Part shown: piece by piece, positions 1-11,221 of the stretch
Position numbering within the stretch: the stretch's first letter is position 1
Layout: every line of letters starts with the position of its first letter
Source: Brachypterus glaber
Lineage: Eukaryota > Arthropoda > Insecta > Coleoptera > Kateretidae
Length of the DNA stretch: 64,000 nt
NCBI GenBank assembly: GCA_958510825.1
Contig: OY294044.1
Span: 84,986,895 to 85,050,894, forward strand
Direction: 5' to 3'
The notes under the pieces: generated by a model
The model's database searches: none
Told to the model about the DNA's origin: nothing
Seen by the model: only the letters and a program-made list of their open reading frames with translations
Made by a program: the position numbers and the translations under genes

Positions 1-490
1 TACTTGTATACTTTGTACCAAATTTTATTAAACAAATTCGTATCACCTAAATAGTTTTCTTAAAATGACCCCAAACTAAGCTAGAAGGAGAAATATGTGG
101 CGCTTTATGAATGTCCTGTTACAACCTATGTTTCAAATGTTGAAGTCTTTATTTCAAAAATTTGTCGAGTTATTATAAACACACATTCTACCGACGACTG
201 ACAGCTGCAAGGCTTGTACCTGTTGGTACTAAGTACCTACCTAGTTATGTGTTAAAAATAGTAAAAACATATTCTTCAAAAATAATAATGCATGTAGTAA
301 TCCTATATGCATCGGCATGGGCTACCTACACCACAGCACACAGTACTGAAGTACACAGTTTTGAAGGTATCACACTGTACTGAAGGCAGTCAAGGCGGGA
401 ATTTCCAGTCGCATGTTAAGGCAGCCAAATGAAAGGATCAGAAATCGCGAAATAAGCCTGAAAATGCAGACAATAGAGGTTTGGTTTCCG
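1..490. other. A+T-rich stretch, no gene recognised
   Basis: Short open frames only, none with recognisable composition or motifs. No repeat structure seen before the tandem duplication that follows. Confidence 0.5.
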
Positions 491-636
491 GGTTAAACTG
501 TAGGTCCCAGGGTATAGTAACGAAAATCCTCATTAAAGTAGAAAAATATTATCAACGGAGTAAGGTAAAACTGTAGGTCTCAGGGTATTATAACAAAAAT
601 CCTCATCAAAGTAGAAAAATACTATCAACGGAGTAA
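491..636. repeat. Tandem duplication, 73 bp x 2
   Basis: Two adjacent copies of a 73 bp unit (491-563 and 564-636), each holding AACTGTAGGT near the start and ATCAACGGAGTAAG at the end. They differ by a handful of substitutions, so the duplication is not brand new. No coding potential is seen. Confidence 0.85.
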
Positions 637-759
637 GACAAAAAGGATCGAAAAATCTAATTGCCAGGCTTGACCTTCTCACATTTTTTTTAAAAGGCCA
701 GGGTTGTCCCACACGGGAATGCTCTGCCATGGTCTTTTTGACCGTAGTCTACTCGTGAC

Positions 760-1990
760 ACACGAAACTACTACTACGCATGGTGGTTTTTTGAAAATTT
801 TAACCTTTTGTTTCCGACACCTGGGTTTTTTCATAAATTGTTTAAACACACCTAAAGAAGTAATTTAGGCAAATATTAAAAAATCGTAGAGGCCGATCGT
901 TTTTTTTTTACGTTTTTTCTAATTTATTATAATATGTACATATTACGTACTTGAACTATATATTTTAGATATAATTATAAAATCATTATTTAAAATCATT
1001 ACACTACAAAAATTCTTATCTCCAACGCCAAAGAGCCTATCTTTTTTTTCTGACGCATTATTGTTTTATGGACTTAAAATGCCATTAAACGTCGAGAAAA
1101 TGTCGAGAAAGGGTGGGTGTTAAAAAAATATCGGTCTGTCTGTCCTCTGTCTCTAAACCTTATAACTCCTAAACAAAAAGTCCGATTTAAAAAATTCTTT
1201 CACTATACGATTTGGGACCTTTGTAGTTTACTTGTTGTATGGTTAATATTGGGATCAGACAAGGGAGACAAAGGGGGCAAATACTAATATTTTTGCGATA
1301 ACTGGCTTATTATTGATTGGAAGATAACAATTATTATCCTACAACAAAAATAATTAAAATTTTAGTAAAAAATAAAAAAACGCTTATTATCTGCACAAGA
1401 AATGTTATTCTACGATCAATAAAAAGCCAGTTATCGCAAAAAATATTAATATATGCCCCCTTTGTCCCTCTTGCCTGATCCCAATATTAACCATATTCGA
1501 CGTCAGGTAAATTACGAAGGTCCCAAATCGTATAGTGAAAGAATTTTTTAAATCGGTCCTTTCGTTTAGAAGTTATAAGGTTTAGAGACAGAGGACAGAC
1601 AGACCCACTTTTTTTCACATTTTCTCGGCGTTTCATGGCATTTTAAGTCCGAATATGCAAAAAATTAATTTTTTGGTCCATAAAACAATAACCCACTAGA
1701 AAAAAAAAACATACGCCCTTTGGGGTTAAAGATAAGCATTTTTGTAATGTAGTGATCATAAATAATGATTTTATAATTATATCTAAAATATATACTAAAG
1801 TTCAAGTATGTAGTATTATAATAAATTAGAAAAAAACGTAAAAAAAAACAATCGGCCTTTACGATTTTTTTTATATTTGCCTAAATTACTTCTTTATGTG
1901 TGTTTAAACAATTTATAAAAAAAAATCAGGGGTCGGAAACAAAAAGTCAAAATTTGCAGAAAACCACCGTGCTACGACGACGACATCGTA
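760..1990. mobile_element. Large foldback (inverted-repeat) element
   Basis: The segment from about 760 to 1320 is repeated in inverted orientation from about 1420 to 1990, with a ~100 bp A+T-rich loop between. Matching landmarks are GGTGGTTTT near 780 with its complement near 1965, and GATAACTGGCTTATTATTGA near 1298 with its complement near 1417. Triplet-like CTACTACTACG and CGACGACGAC lie just outside the two ends. The arms differ by scattered substitutions and small indels. The arms include a GTCTGTCTGTCC tract followed by an 'ATAACTCCTAAAC' block, a theme seen again in the 3.2 kb unit and at 50.2 kb. No open frame of note; probably non-autonomous. Confidence 0.75.
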
Positions 1991-2162
1991 ACGACGTCAT
2001 TCTTACTAAAGATCCACACCCTACGGAGCGCGTCCTTATTGATGACTGGAAAAAGTAATAATATTAACGAGTGGCCGGATTTTATATTTCTGTATTATCG
2101 CTTCCTTAATTGCTTATGACAGTTTTATTTTGTTAAACCCAGTAAAGGAAAGAAGAAAGAAA

Positions 2163-2447
2163 CTTCGCATTCTATAGTATACTCCTAGCAGTTTTATGTA
2201 GTCTTTTCCGAGTGAAGTTTAAATTTAACCTTAATTTATATTATACTACTATACGTTTGGATGTGAACAGGAAAGCTCATATTTAAGCCCGTAAAGTTTT
2301 TAATGGTAACGCCTTCACCAATTTTGTAAATAATGTTTTAACACTTTCCCTGCCCATTTGATTTTTTTTCCTTCCTCAGGAGCCAACCCCCTCGATCGCT
2401 ATTAACTTAACCTGTACTCATCACGAGCCAGCGCGAGATGGGCACTT
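2163..2447 (+). repeat. Dispersed repeat copy A (mate at 4869-5155)
   Basis: About 285 bp closely matches 4869-5155 in the same orientation, sharing CGTTTGGATGTGAACAGGAA and GAGCCAGCGCGAGATGGGCA. This copy breaks off at about 2447, while the mate continues into a TTAA-flanked inverted repeat, so this one has lost its right end. Non-coding. Confidence 0.8.
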
Positions 2448-2449
2448 TA

Positions 2450-4860
2450 AGAAATTTTCCACATATATTTCTTTATAACTTATTAAATATTTCATGTTAT
2501 CAAGAATAAAATATTTTACATCATTTAGTAGTTATTCTATTTTATATATTATATAAAATTTAAACTGATATCTTAATAATATTAAAGATATTTTTAAATT
2601 AATTACAAGAATACACAATTTCATTTTATTGGCACCTTTTTGCTAATGATTGGCATCCAAATTTTCCTATTATTGGCACCTAATTTTTACTTTAAAACAA
2701 CGGAAAAAAAATTACTGAGTACTTACTTTTTGTTGAATAATAAACATTTTAGTATCAAAATAAAATATTTAAATTTGAATATTCCAGTTTTATACATATG
2801 AACTAAAGGCTGTAAACAAAAAGTCAAATTTATTTTAGAACTACAAAATTCTAAATATCTTTATATTAAAGTTAAAATATTAGTTACCTAATACTAATTT
2901 GTATCTATAAAATAATACCTAGTTATCTAGGTACACTTATCTAAAAGAATTATTATGCTTTTAGACTAATTTTGATGCGCAACTTTTACATACAATAAAC
3001 CTGTGCCAATAATAGGAGTTTAATATAATTTGGACACCGATTATGGGCACCGTGACAAAAAAATAAATTCTAAAGAAAAAATAGGTTTATAGACAAAATA
3101 AAGTGTAAAATGTATATACGTACATATGTATTGAGGAAAAACTGTAAGTTTTTCATTAAACGCTGTTTAGAACGCATTTATTTGAAATAGGTTTTTAGCT
3201 AAAACTGTATCTTTTGTATAATAGCCCACGCGCTTTAAAATACAGTTTTGGTTTTGTCTTATATCAGATGTGGCAATACGTATGTGCAAGTAATAAATCT
3301 ATTCAATTTTATTTTGATTATTCCATTAATTTATCATTTTAACTGGTTGACAATAATTGGAATAGGATTTTTACTTAAGAGGCTAATTATTGGCACCTGT
3401 GCCAGTAATTAGAATTTAATTTAATTTTGTATATCAATTGTTGGCACCGTCGAAATTAAATAAAAATGTAAAGAAAAATAAAGTTTTTAAGGCTAATTAA
3501 TAAGCATATACTTACTAAAATTATCGAGAAAAAATAGTCCGTCAATAAAAGTCTTTTATTAACTCTCTATTTAAAGCTCTTTCTTAGCACAAACCTTAAA
3601 AATTCACACTTACGTAGTTCACACGAAACTAGTAAGACTCTACTGCCCAGGAGGGGAAAAATATGTTTTTTGCATTTAAAGTATAATATTTAGCAATATT
3701 GCCACTTCATAAAAAAAATGGTTAGATTAAGGTACCAATTGAGATTTTTTTATATAAACAAAAATATCACTCCAGTGCCAATAATTAGCGGAGTGCCAAC
3801 GATTGGGGGTTTTACCCTATGTGGGAAAAACTTCTGGAAGGACAGACAAAGAGACAGTGCAAGGCAAAAAGTTTAATGACTAAAAAAATAAAAAGATCCC
3901 CTCTTTCGTTCTTTAAAAATTCCCATCCTTTTTTGCCATGAAATATGCAACTTTTATATTTTTAATCCATAAAATATGCAACTTTTCTTATTTCAAGAAA
4001 GTAGGTAGGGGGAGACACACCTCCACGCCGCCCATAGCTACGGCCCTGAGAGACAGACACATGCCTCATCGATTTTGTTACATATGGCGATTTTTTGTGT
4101 AGCAGCGGTTACTAACCAAGTTAGGGGAATATGTATCTCTCTTTTTAACTCATCAATCAAACAGAGAAAGAATAATATACTGGTTAACCGGTGTTACCAC
4201 AAAAAATTGACTATAGGTTGGGGTATTTCTAAATTTTAATATTTTTAAGTTGTGCTTCCCCAAATAGCACCGATGATCTAAGAATATTCTCTTATTATTC
4301 TATTGGGAATATCCTTAGAATAAACTTTTAGATATGCTCTGATTCTGCTTATAACTTGCACTTTAAATGCATATTCTATGCATATGCATGACATGTCCTT
4401 ATAATTATCTTATATCATTCTTCTAATGCATATTCTAAAAAAATTCTGTCAGGAATATTCTTGGAAATTATGCTATGCATATTCTAAGAATGTTCTGTTA
4501 GAAGGTTTATTTGAAGTTTCCGCTATTCTGCACTACATTTTTGACATGTTGGAGTTGTAATTCTACAGTAGCCGATAAAAAATATACATTTAATTGTTTT
4601 TGGTAATTCAAGTCGTGTATTATTCGATTATAATTATAGACCTAAATCTAGTGATTGGTGATTTTATTAAGGGCCACTTGTACCCATCAATGGTGGTTAA
4701 ACTTTAAACTTGGATTAAATTGAAGGCCGACCAATCAGAACGCAGCATTTTTAAGGTAAAACTCGGTTTAACTGAGATAAACCCAGACCAAAAAATAAAA
4801 GTAGATTTTAAGAGTAGCATATTTCCACAGCAAATAAAAGAAAAAAGAAACCGTGAATAT
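2450..4860. other. Non-coding region with diverged internal repeats
   Basis: No gene is seen. A motif like TATTGGCACC or its inverse GTGCCAATAAT recurs near 2628, 2672, 3002, 3390 and 3776. The blocks at 3002-3090 and 3401-3490 align with each other at a spacing of ~400 bp, suggesting an old tandem duplication. A 25 bp block at about 3815-3842 (CTATGTGGGAAAAACTTCTG) recurs at 5287 and 5385 inside a LINE ORF1 relic. The stretch 4275-4500 is rich in ATTCT and AGAATATTCT words. Confidence 0.5.
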
Positions 4861-4868
4861 GTATAATA

Positions 4869-5155
4869 CTTCGCATTATATAGTATACTCCTCGCAGTTG
4901 TATGTAGTTTTTTCCGAGTGAAGTTTAAAGTTAACCTTAATTTATATTATACTAGCCGTTTGGATGTGAACAGGAAAGCTCATATTTAATCCCGTAAAGT
5001 TTCCATGGTGACGCCTTCATCAATTTTGTAAATAATGTCTTAACACTTTCGCTGCCAATTTGATTTTTTTTCCTTCCTTAGGAGTCAACCACCTCGATCG
5101 CTATTAACTTAACCTGTACTCATCACGAGCCAGCGCGAGATGGGCACCTGACGCA
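4869..5155 (+). repeat. Dispersed repeat copy B (mate at 2163-2447)
   Basis: Same-orientation match to 2163-2447, and the more complete of the two: it runs on into the TTAA-flanked inverted repeat ending at 5201. Confidence 0.8.
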
Positions 5156-5201
5156 GTAGCCATTTCACTCGCTGGCGCCTGATGGGTACCGAAAGTGTTA
5201 A
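5040..5201. mobile_element. TTAA-flanked MITE, piggyBac-like
   Basis: TTAA at 5040-5043 is followed by CACTTTCGCTGCCAAT. Its imperfect inverse, ATGGGTACCGAAAGTG, precedes TTAA at 5198-5201. A TTAA target with short imperfect terminal inverted repeats is the piggyBac signature. The interior (~150 bp) has no coding capacity. It forms the right part of dispersed repeat copy B. A sequence starting TTTAACCCTTTCGCTCCCCC near 10573 may be an end of a relative. Confidence 0.55.
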
Positions 5202-5278
5202 ATATTTTTTGTTCCACAGGCTTCTTTTGAAAAATGGGGTTTGAGACCCAAGTATTTAACGGTCATGTCAAATTTCTA

Positions 5279-5474
5279 AATTCCAACTATGTGGGAAAAA
5301 CTTCTGGAAGGTAACGGTAAGAAATTATGTCTTCTGTATTTAAAGGAACTTGGATTTTCTGTAGAACCTGCTCTTGAATTCCAACTATGTGGGAAAAACT
5401 TCTGGAAGGTAACGGTAAGAAATTATGTCTTCTGTATTTAAAGGAACTTGGATTTTCTGTAGAACCTGCTCTTG
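5279..5474. repeat. Tandem duplication, 98 bp x 2
   Basis: Two identical-looking 98 bp copies at 5279-5376 and 5377-5474. The duplicated sequence is part of a LINE ORF1 relic on the minus strand, so the duplication postdates that insertion. The copies look unmutated, which points to a recent event or an assembly effect. Confidence 0.85.
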
Positions 5475-5766
5475 AATTTTTTTCGTAATATTTTCGTTGT
5501 CATCCTCACTTACTCCGTATATGCAAACATTATTTATCTTATTTTCCTGTTCTATGTTGTCCATTTTCTTTAGAAGCTTGTTTATATTTAATTCTTGATC
5601 AGAATTTTTTTTTCAATTGTTCGTATTTGGCATTGAGTTTTTTGTCTATATCACTGTTTATCTTTTTCATTATCATATCAATAAAGTTTTTATCTTCGAA
5701 TAATTCTTTGATGGTTTCGAGTACAATTGCTTTAGTGCTGGCTTTATTTCTAGTAGACTCGGCCAT
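5385..5766 (-). pseudogene. LINE ORF1 relic (coiled-coil RNA-binding protein), frameshifted
   Basis: Read on the minus strand from an ATG at 5766-5764. The first ~50 residues are charged and coiled-coil-like (MAESTRNKASTKAIVLETIK and onward). They reach a stop after a K-rich run at a poly-T tract near 5610. Shifting frame there continues the protein, with NNVCIYGVSEDD and EDIISYR, matching the NN-x-IIYGVxE block and following region of LINE ORF1 proteins with an L1-ORF1p-like central domain. A TAG at 5385-5387 then ends the reading, inside the 98 bp duplication. This is a broken N-terminal half; no endonuclease or RT follows. The LINE clade cannot be fixed from this fragment. Confidence 0.65.
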
Positions 5767-5930
5767 TTTTTCACAATTTACTATTTTACTTCACTTGATG
5801 ACTTATTGGTTTAAACAACGATGTAAAATAAATAATATTCGCACAAACTACCACTTAAAAATCGGTTTTTATACGGAGCGATTTAAAGCGTGTATTTACT
5901 CTTGTCGCGCCATCTACTCTGTCTGGACTA

Positions 5931-6149
5931 ACACTGATAAAAAAGTTTATTTGTGTCAACAAAAAATTTGGTTGGATATAGCCAATTTAATTATTTGGTT
6001 GTGACAAATAAATTTTATTTCTGTCAAATAAACTATTTCGTTCCCATTAATAAATAATTTTAAAATTAAAATATTTGTTTACATGAACTAAAAAGTCCAA
6101 ACCAAATAATTTAATTGGACATATCCAAATAAATCATTTTTATCAGTGT
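5931..6149. mobile_element. Short MITE with ACACTGATAAAAA ends
   Basis: Left end ACACTGATAAAAAAGTTTAT and the right end, read inverted, ACACTGATAAAAATGATTTA match. Inside them, GGTTGGATATAGCCAATTTA also pairs with the right arm. Length is about 219 bp, non-coding. A TA lies at or near both borders but no exact target duplication can be set, so the superfamily is open (mariner-like is possible). Confidence 0.65.
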
Positions 6150-6451
6150 ATATAAAATAATCAAATGAAAATGGTCATTATGGTGAAGAGTTAGTCTAAA
6201 AGACTCCTCTTCTCAGAAGCTACGGGGAGTATAATAAAACTGCGTCAAAATCGACCAGTTGTCTCTTGAAGTTAAAACGTTAACTTTTAACGATAACAAT
6301 TCTTATCTTTTTAAGCCATTTAGCTTTATAGTAATTAGTTCCTTGCCTCGATAGGGCTATCGTACGAAATTGAGTAATAATCGTTTATCTTGCTTCATTT
6401 CCGGACATTTTTAGGACCTTTCTCTTATAAATAGAGATCGGTTATATTATA
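6150..6451. other. Non-coding stretch
   Basis: No gene seen. The segment 6350-6450 (TCGTACGAAATTGAGTAATA, TTATCTTGCTTCATTTCCGG) is repeated in the same orientation at 6897-6975. Confidence 0.5.
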
Positions 6452-6700
6452 GTGATGTCACGAATACCGGACTTCCGGAAAATTCCACAAGTCAGTTTAT
6501 CTCGTCAAAAAAATTATAAAATACAAACAAATTTACTACTTACCTTTCTCATTTTTACGTTTCGCTTGATGTTGAACCGGAGCGGCAAACCGGATATCCC
6601 GAAAAAAATAGAGGTAATGCCACTGCCTGTTATCCAGCATTGTCCACTAATTTGGGTAGAAAAACCAAATTTTCCGACTTACGAGTTTAGCTGTTTAGCG
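6452..6700 (+). repeat. Dispersed repeat copy (mate at 7955-8462)
   Basis: Shared blocks include ACCGGACTTCC, TCTCGTCAAAAAAA versus CCTCGTCAAAAAAA, TACCTTTCTCATTTT versus CTCCTTTCTCATTTT, and CTGTTATCCAGCATTGT versus CTGTTATCCGGCATTGT. The mate carries roughly 270 bp of extra sequence in the middle. An open frame spanning it is not supported as coding. Confidence 0.6.
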
Positions 6701-7109
6701 GTTGGTTTTTAACGTATCATTTTGTTTAAATCTACTAAACTAACTGTGTTATTATCTCGTGCATTAGATCCTAAAGACCAGGGAAAATATCCCAACATTC
6801 CTGAGCTCAGATGAAGATATCCAAGTACCATCCGAGTCTCTAGTTTTTCGCTGGTCATTCAAAATTACGAATCTAAAATCTAAACAATGCATTCCCTTCG
6901 TACGAAATAACAACCGTTTATCTTGCTTTATTTCCGGACGTTTTTAGGATCTTTCTCTTATAAATAGGGCTCAATTATATTATAAGTAAAACTCGGGTAT
7001 TAGCGAGCTGTTCATATGTTCATGAGCGTAGCATAAATTTAATACTGCTGAGAAGCGAGCGAAGACGGCTGTCGGACAGCGCTCCCCACTCTATAACAGC
7101 GCACACGGT

Positions 7110-7873
7110 ATTGTAGTAGTAGTAGTAAGGGTGGGGAGGCTTCAAGCCAGGCAACTAGGCCATTATGGCCCTTTTTGCCAGCCCCGAGCTGTCCCAGCCA
7201 CATCTACCCTACTCCCTGCCTAAACCTGCCGGACCTCCTTATAAAGGTCGCGATATCTGTCCAGGCAAGGGTACGCAACTCCTCTCTTCGGATAGTTGCC
7301 ACTCCGAAGATCTCCTGTCGTATTCTGCCGAACCGATCGCATTGTCCTAGGAAATGGAAGGGCGATTCTTCGTCTATCCCGCAACCCGAACAGACGGGGT
7401 CGTTACCGACCTTCATCTTAAACAGGTGCCTTCCTAGTCCACAGTGACCCGTGAGGATCCCTGTGAGTTGGCTGATCGTGGCTCGGCTTCTTCCTAGTAG
7501 CCACGCGGTTTTTGACTTGCTTGGACCGGAAAGGAAGTCCTTTGCCTGTCTGCAGTTCGTGACCGTTGACCAGCTTTCCCTTAGTTTTTCTCCAGCCCAC
7601 GTGTTGAGGGCTGATGTGACTTGTTTCCTTGTAATACCAAGCATGGGTTCGGGTCCTATGCACGGAGTCTCGGCTCCGAGCCTGGCAAGTTCGTCTGCCT
7701 TCTCGTTGCCTGGTATCCCGCTGTGTTCAGGGACCCATACAAGGTGGACTCTTTTGTTCCACGCTAGCTCCTCCAGGGCTTCTATGCATTCCTGCACAAG
7801 ACTGGATCTTGTGCCGGGTGAACTGAGAGCCTTGAGGGCTGCTTGGCTGTCGGAGCAGATGTATACGTCTCAT
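7110..7873 (-). pseudogene. 3' fragment of an RNase H-bearing LINE (I-superfamily-like)
   Basis: On the minus strand an open frame from about 7873 down to a stop at 7204-7206 encodes the end of a non-LTR retrotransposon polyprotein. The start has YICSDSQAALKAL (catalytic Asp of RNase H) and then HSGIPGNEKADELAR (His and last Asp). A C-terminal CSGCGIDEESPFHFLGQC follows, a CCHC-type zinc motif common after RNase H in these elements. An in-frame TGA just upstream marks 5' truncation or decay. The 3' UTR runs to about 7110 and ends in a TAC-triplet tail (TAGTAGTAGTAGTA on the plus strand). A second copy of the family lies at 49680-50103. It would have provided RNA-strand removal during reverse transcription; as a fragment it is inert. 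Confidence 0.85.
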
Positions 7874-7948
7874 CCGTTACTCCCGTTACTATGAAAAAAG
7901 TTAAAAAAGATGACAAAATATGAGTCATAGCTCGCAACTCCCCGACCT

Positions 7949-8462
7949 GTGATTATAAGGATGGCACGAACACCGGACTTCCCAAAAATGCTAGTATTTT
8001 GCTACAAGTCAATTTACCTCGTCAAAAAAACTATAAAACAACAAGCGAATTTACTAATTCTCCTTTCTCATTTTAAAGTGTTGACATTGAACTGGAGCGC
8101 CGCTGCGCTCCAAACCTGGTATCAGGAGAAGAGTGGGTGTAATATAGGTCGATTTTTTACGATACGGTATTTTCTCGTATATAACTTCACCAATTATACC
8201 AACATAAATTCATTGTTAATATCTTTGTTTCATTCATTATTTAACTATGCAAGGTTGGTATCCCATGGGCTACCAACTTTGTATGGTTGGATACTGAATT
8301 AAAGAAAAGTTATTATGAATGAATGAATATATTTCGGTACTAACTGGCGAAGGTAATTACGCCAAATAACCGTATCGTAAAAAATCCACTTATACCTGTT
8401 ATCCGGCATTGTTCATTAATCAGGGTAGAAAACACAAGTTTTGCAAAAGTTATCAGTTTACG
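7949..8462 (+). repeat. Dispersed repeat copy with internal insertion (mate at 6452-6700)
   Basis: The two ends align with 6452-6700, but the middle (about 8090-8390, starting GAGCGCCGCTGCGCTCC) is absent from the mate. The RNase H LINE fragment sits just before it. Non-coding. Confidence 0.5.
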
Positions 8463-8699
8463 CCATTATTATTTTTAAAATTGTTCAATATCTATCTGAT
8501 TTAAAAAAAAAGTAAAGTAAAAAGTAAAAGTTTTATTTTTATCCTACAATTATTATATAAAATATAATACCTTAGAAACGGTTACTATAAACAGAATCTA
8601 AATAATCCAGGGCAATATTAACGGGCGTTAAGGTTTATAATGCTCAATAATTTTCATAGTGCACGGTAACTTAAAATTGCTTAATTGAGAATTTTTTGA

Positions 8700-9045
8700 A
8701 CTAATAATGTTGTTTTTTACCATAAGTTCGCCTGGGAATATTTTGTCCAAAGGCTATTGTTATTGCCAATAAGCAAAAAATTACATACCAGTTCCTGAAA
8801 GTAAGCCATCATTACTGTTTCGGTCAACACTTTAATTTGGTTTTTAACTTTCCATTGCAGAAAATTTTCATACTCCTTACCATACAGTGCTTTAGGGGGG
8901 CCGGACTTTACAATTAAAAAATTACCCCGAAGGCCATTACCGCGCAGTCCCTTGCCGCGATCGCCATTACCGAGACATGTCATTAATGCCCAGTTACTTT
9001 CACTGAGAAGGCCATTACCGCTCAGTCCATTTCAGCGAACGGTGT
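8700..9045. other. Cluster of ATTACCG-like words
   Basis: Between 8920 and 9030 the words ATTACC, ATTACCG, CTTGCCG, ATTACCG and ATTACCG recur amid CGCAGTCC/CTCAGTCC spacers. The related block at 9766-9970 carries the same words in both orientations. The pattern resembles subterminal repeats of a DNA transposon whose ends I cannot define. The open frames across it are low-complexity by-products. Confidence 0.4.
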
Positions 9046-9244
9046 TTAGCGCCCATAAATTTTCCAGCGAAAATCGTTTATTGAGCCATTTTTATAATTT
9101 ATTTTTATGTAAGCGTATTTATGCGGGATTGATAGCAGTTTGGTTTAGGTTTCCAAACAAAAACTATGGCAAAGACCACGCTGTTTATAAAAATTTTATA
9201 TACATAAAAGAAAAGTGTTTTACGTAATATTTTTTGAAAGTGGG

Positions 9245-9496
9245 TACCCTAGTAGACATTTAACGTTAGATAAACGTTTTTTCTAAAGCCTATTTAAAGT
9301 ATAAATGTCTCGGTTTCTTAAACTCCTAACGTTAGTTGCCTAAGGTTATAATAACGTTTATCTAAGGTTTGGTAAAACTTATAACGTTAGATAAACTGTA
9401 TTCTAACGTTAGATCCGAACGTTAGGCTTGTAACATTCAAACCACATTCATCTAACGTTAGGTCAAGTCGTTCTAAGGTTATTTTTCACCAGGGTA
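9245..9496. mobile_element. MITE with an array of TAACGTTA palindromes
   Basis: The ends form an imperfect inverted repeat: TACCCTAGTAGACATTTAAC on the left, and TACCCTGGTGAAAAATAACC when the right end is read inverted. The 252 bp between carry six or more copies of TAACGTTA or close variants (near 9262, 9329, 9381, 9403, 9417, 9451), plus TAACGTTTATCTAAGG and CTAAGGTTA. Non-coding. Confidence 0.65.
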
Positions 9497-9765
9497 AGTT
9501 ACGACGTTCTTTGCTGCAAGGGACGTTTGCATATTTCTGTCGAAAATGTATAGAAAACTAGCCATGTCCACAACCCGCACTAGCGGCTAGTTTAAAAGTG
9601 TTTTAAATAATGTATATTATTATAATTATTAATTATAATGTAAAAAATATATATATTTGTTTTTTTTTTTTTGTTATAATTAAATGTTGATTTGTTTTTC
9701 TGCAATATAATTAAAAATACAAAAAATTTAAAATTTAATATTTTTTTCTGCTTAAAAATAAAAAT

Positions 9766-9970
9766 ATGCTCGGTATTGACTCTCTCGCTGTAATTTTATT
9801 CGCGATAATGGCTTTCGCGGTAATGTCTATGCGCGGTAACGGTGGCTCGGTAACGGTTCCTTACAGCTCAGTCCATTACCGCGATACCGTTACCGAGCCA
9901 CCGTTTCCACGCATGGACTTTACCCGTGCTTTAGACTTTGCCGGTAATAACTTTTCCTTAGCTTTTTCAG
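9766..9970. repeat. Hairpin of GGTAACGG / CCGTTACC words
   Basis: GCGCGGTAACGGTGGCTCGG at about 9830 pairs with CCGAGCCACCGTTTCCACGC at about 9894, closing on GGTAATG/CATTACC words. Related words appear at 8920-9030. The local base composition is well above its A+T-rich surroundings. Confidence 0.65.
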
Positions 9971-10570
9971 AATTTTTAATAATATTTTGTGAAATTTTCA
10001 TTCATAAAAATGAAAGTACGCTTATAATAAACAACATATAGTAACCGCCAAACTTAGTCTATGACAACAGATCAAAGCTCACTAAATACTAAAAATTGGC
10101 CAAAATAGTTTTAAAAAAATGCAGGATTAAGCTATTTTTATTTTAAAATTAATGGAAAATAAAGTCTTGTATATACTACGGACGTTACTGGACTATAATG
10201 CCCATCAGGCAATGCCTATGCCTCGGGCCAAAAGCCCTCGGGCTAAATGCTTTTGCCTGGTATATAAATATCTATTTTATGTCTGTGTAGCCGGCTGAAT
10301 AGGGTTAGTAGGTAAATATTATAAATACGAAAAATGTGATTCTGGTATAGTCATGTTTTCTAAAAGTTAGAACGACTTTGTAAATGACAATATTTCTGAC
10401 AAAGCAAATGGCTCGTGACAAAGTTAATAGTTTGTCTATACAATAAAGAAACGAAAAATAAACTGAAGCAAAAAAAACTTTAAAAAACTAGGACATCAGT
10501 ATAGTATTACTCGCTTTTAAAAAGTAAACACTTTTATTGTATTTTATTTTATTTAAACCTACTCGCAATT
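9970..10570. other. Non-coding stretch
   Basis: No gene seen. A small G+C-rich patch (10199-10260) has repeated GGCAATGCC, CTCGGGCC and CTCGGGCTAAATGC words. Confidence 0.4.
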
Positions 10571-10629
10571 GTTTAACCCTTTCGCTCCCCCTGGCACCAG
10601 TGTTTAACTGGTCATGCATTTTACAGCAA

Positions 10630-10905
10630 AAATGCCCATATCTCCGAAACTAAGCATTATTGGATACATCTTTATATAAACTTGTTTTCTTATAATAGAT
10701 TATTCTGTAACCCAATATTAAAAAAATATTAACAAGTTAATTTATAGAATGCCTTTTGATGTTTTTTTCAAAAAAAATTGAAAAAATTGTCAAAATTTTA
10801 ATAAATTCAGAAAGAAATATGTATAATGAATCATTTTTATTAAAAAAGTTTTTATAAACATGTGTCCAAAACTGCTTAGTTTCCGAGAGATATAAAGAAA
10901 TATTT
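10630..10905. repeat. Inverted repeat
   Basis: TATCTCCGAAACTAAGCATT (about 10638) and the block just after it, up to TTATATAAACTTG, are matched in inverse by TTTATAAACATGTGTCC and AACTGCTTAGTTTCCGAGAG (about 10850-10892). Imperfect arms of ~50 bp, ~150 bp loop, non-coding. Confidence 0.6.
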
Positions 10906-11063
10906 GAAAATTAAAGTAAAAATTTCAAACTTTATCTCTCGTTTTTCTTTTTTCATTTTTTTATGTCGTTTGTTATACAGGGTGATTCAGAAATAAGTTA
11001 CAAAAAATAAATTACCAATGGGCTATAGTGAAACATCAATTATCAGGGGTAATATCATAAGTA

Positions 11064-11221
11064 ATACTAGGTTAGGTATCGGTGGATTTTTACATAAATT
11101 TTACAAATATTAATCCCAATGTCGAAAATGCAACGACTGCTTTAGCAGGAGTTGCATTTTCCAAAAATTGGGATAAATATGAGTAAAATTTGAAAAAAAG
11201 GCACCGGTACCTAACCTAGTA
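11064..11221. mobile_element. Short foldback palindrome
   Basis: TACTAGGTTAGGTATCGGT at 11064 is inverted as ACCGGTACCTAACCTAGTA at 11203. Pairing continues inward through AATCCCAATGTCGAAAATGC, closing on a loop at GACTGCTTTAGCAGG. Stem about 70 bp, total 158 bp, typical of a foldback MITE. Confidence 0.75.

Noticed and set aside
162..383. 73-codon open frame
   Set aside because: No domain, biased composition or conserved neighbourhood; expected by chance at this length.
4275..4500. Cluster of GAAnnTTC words resembling heat-shock elements
   Set aside because: The region is A+T-rich with many ATTCT repeats and no adjacent gene; chance or repeat decay explains it.
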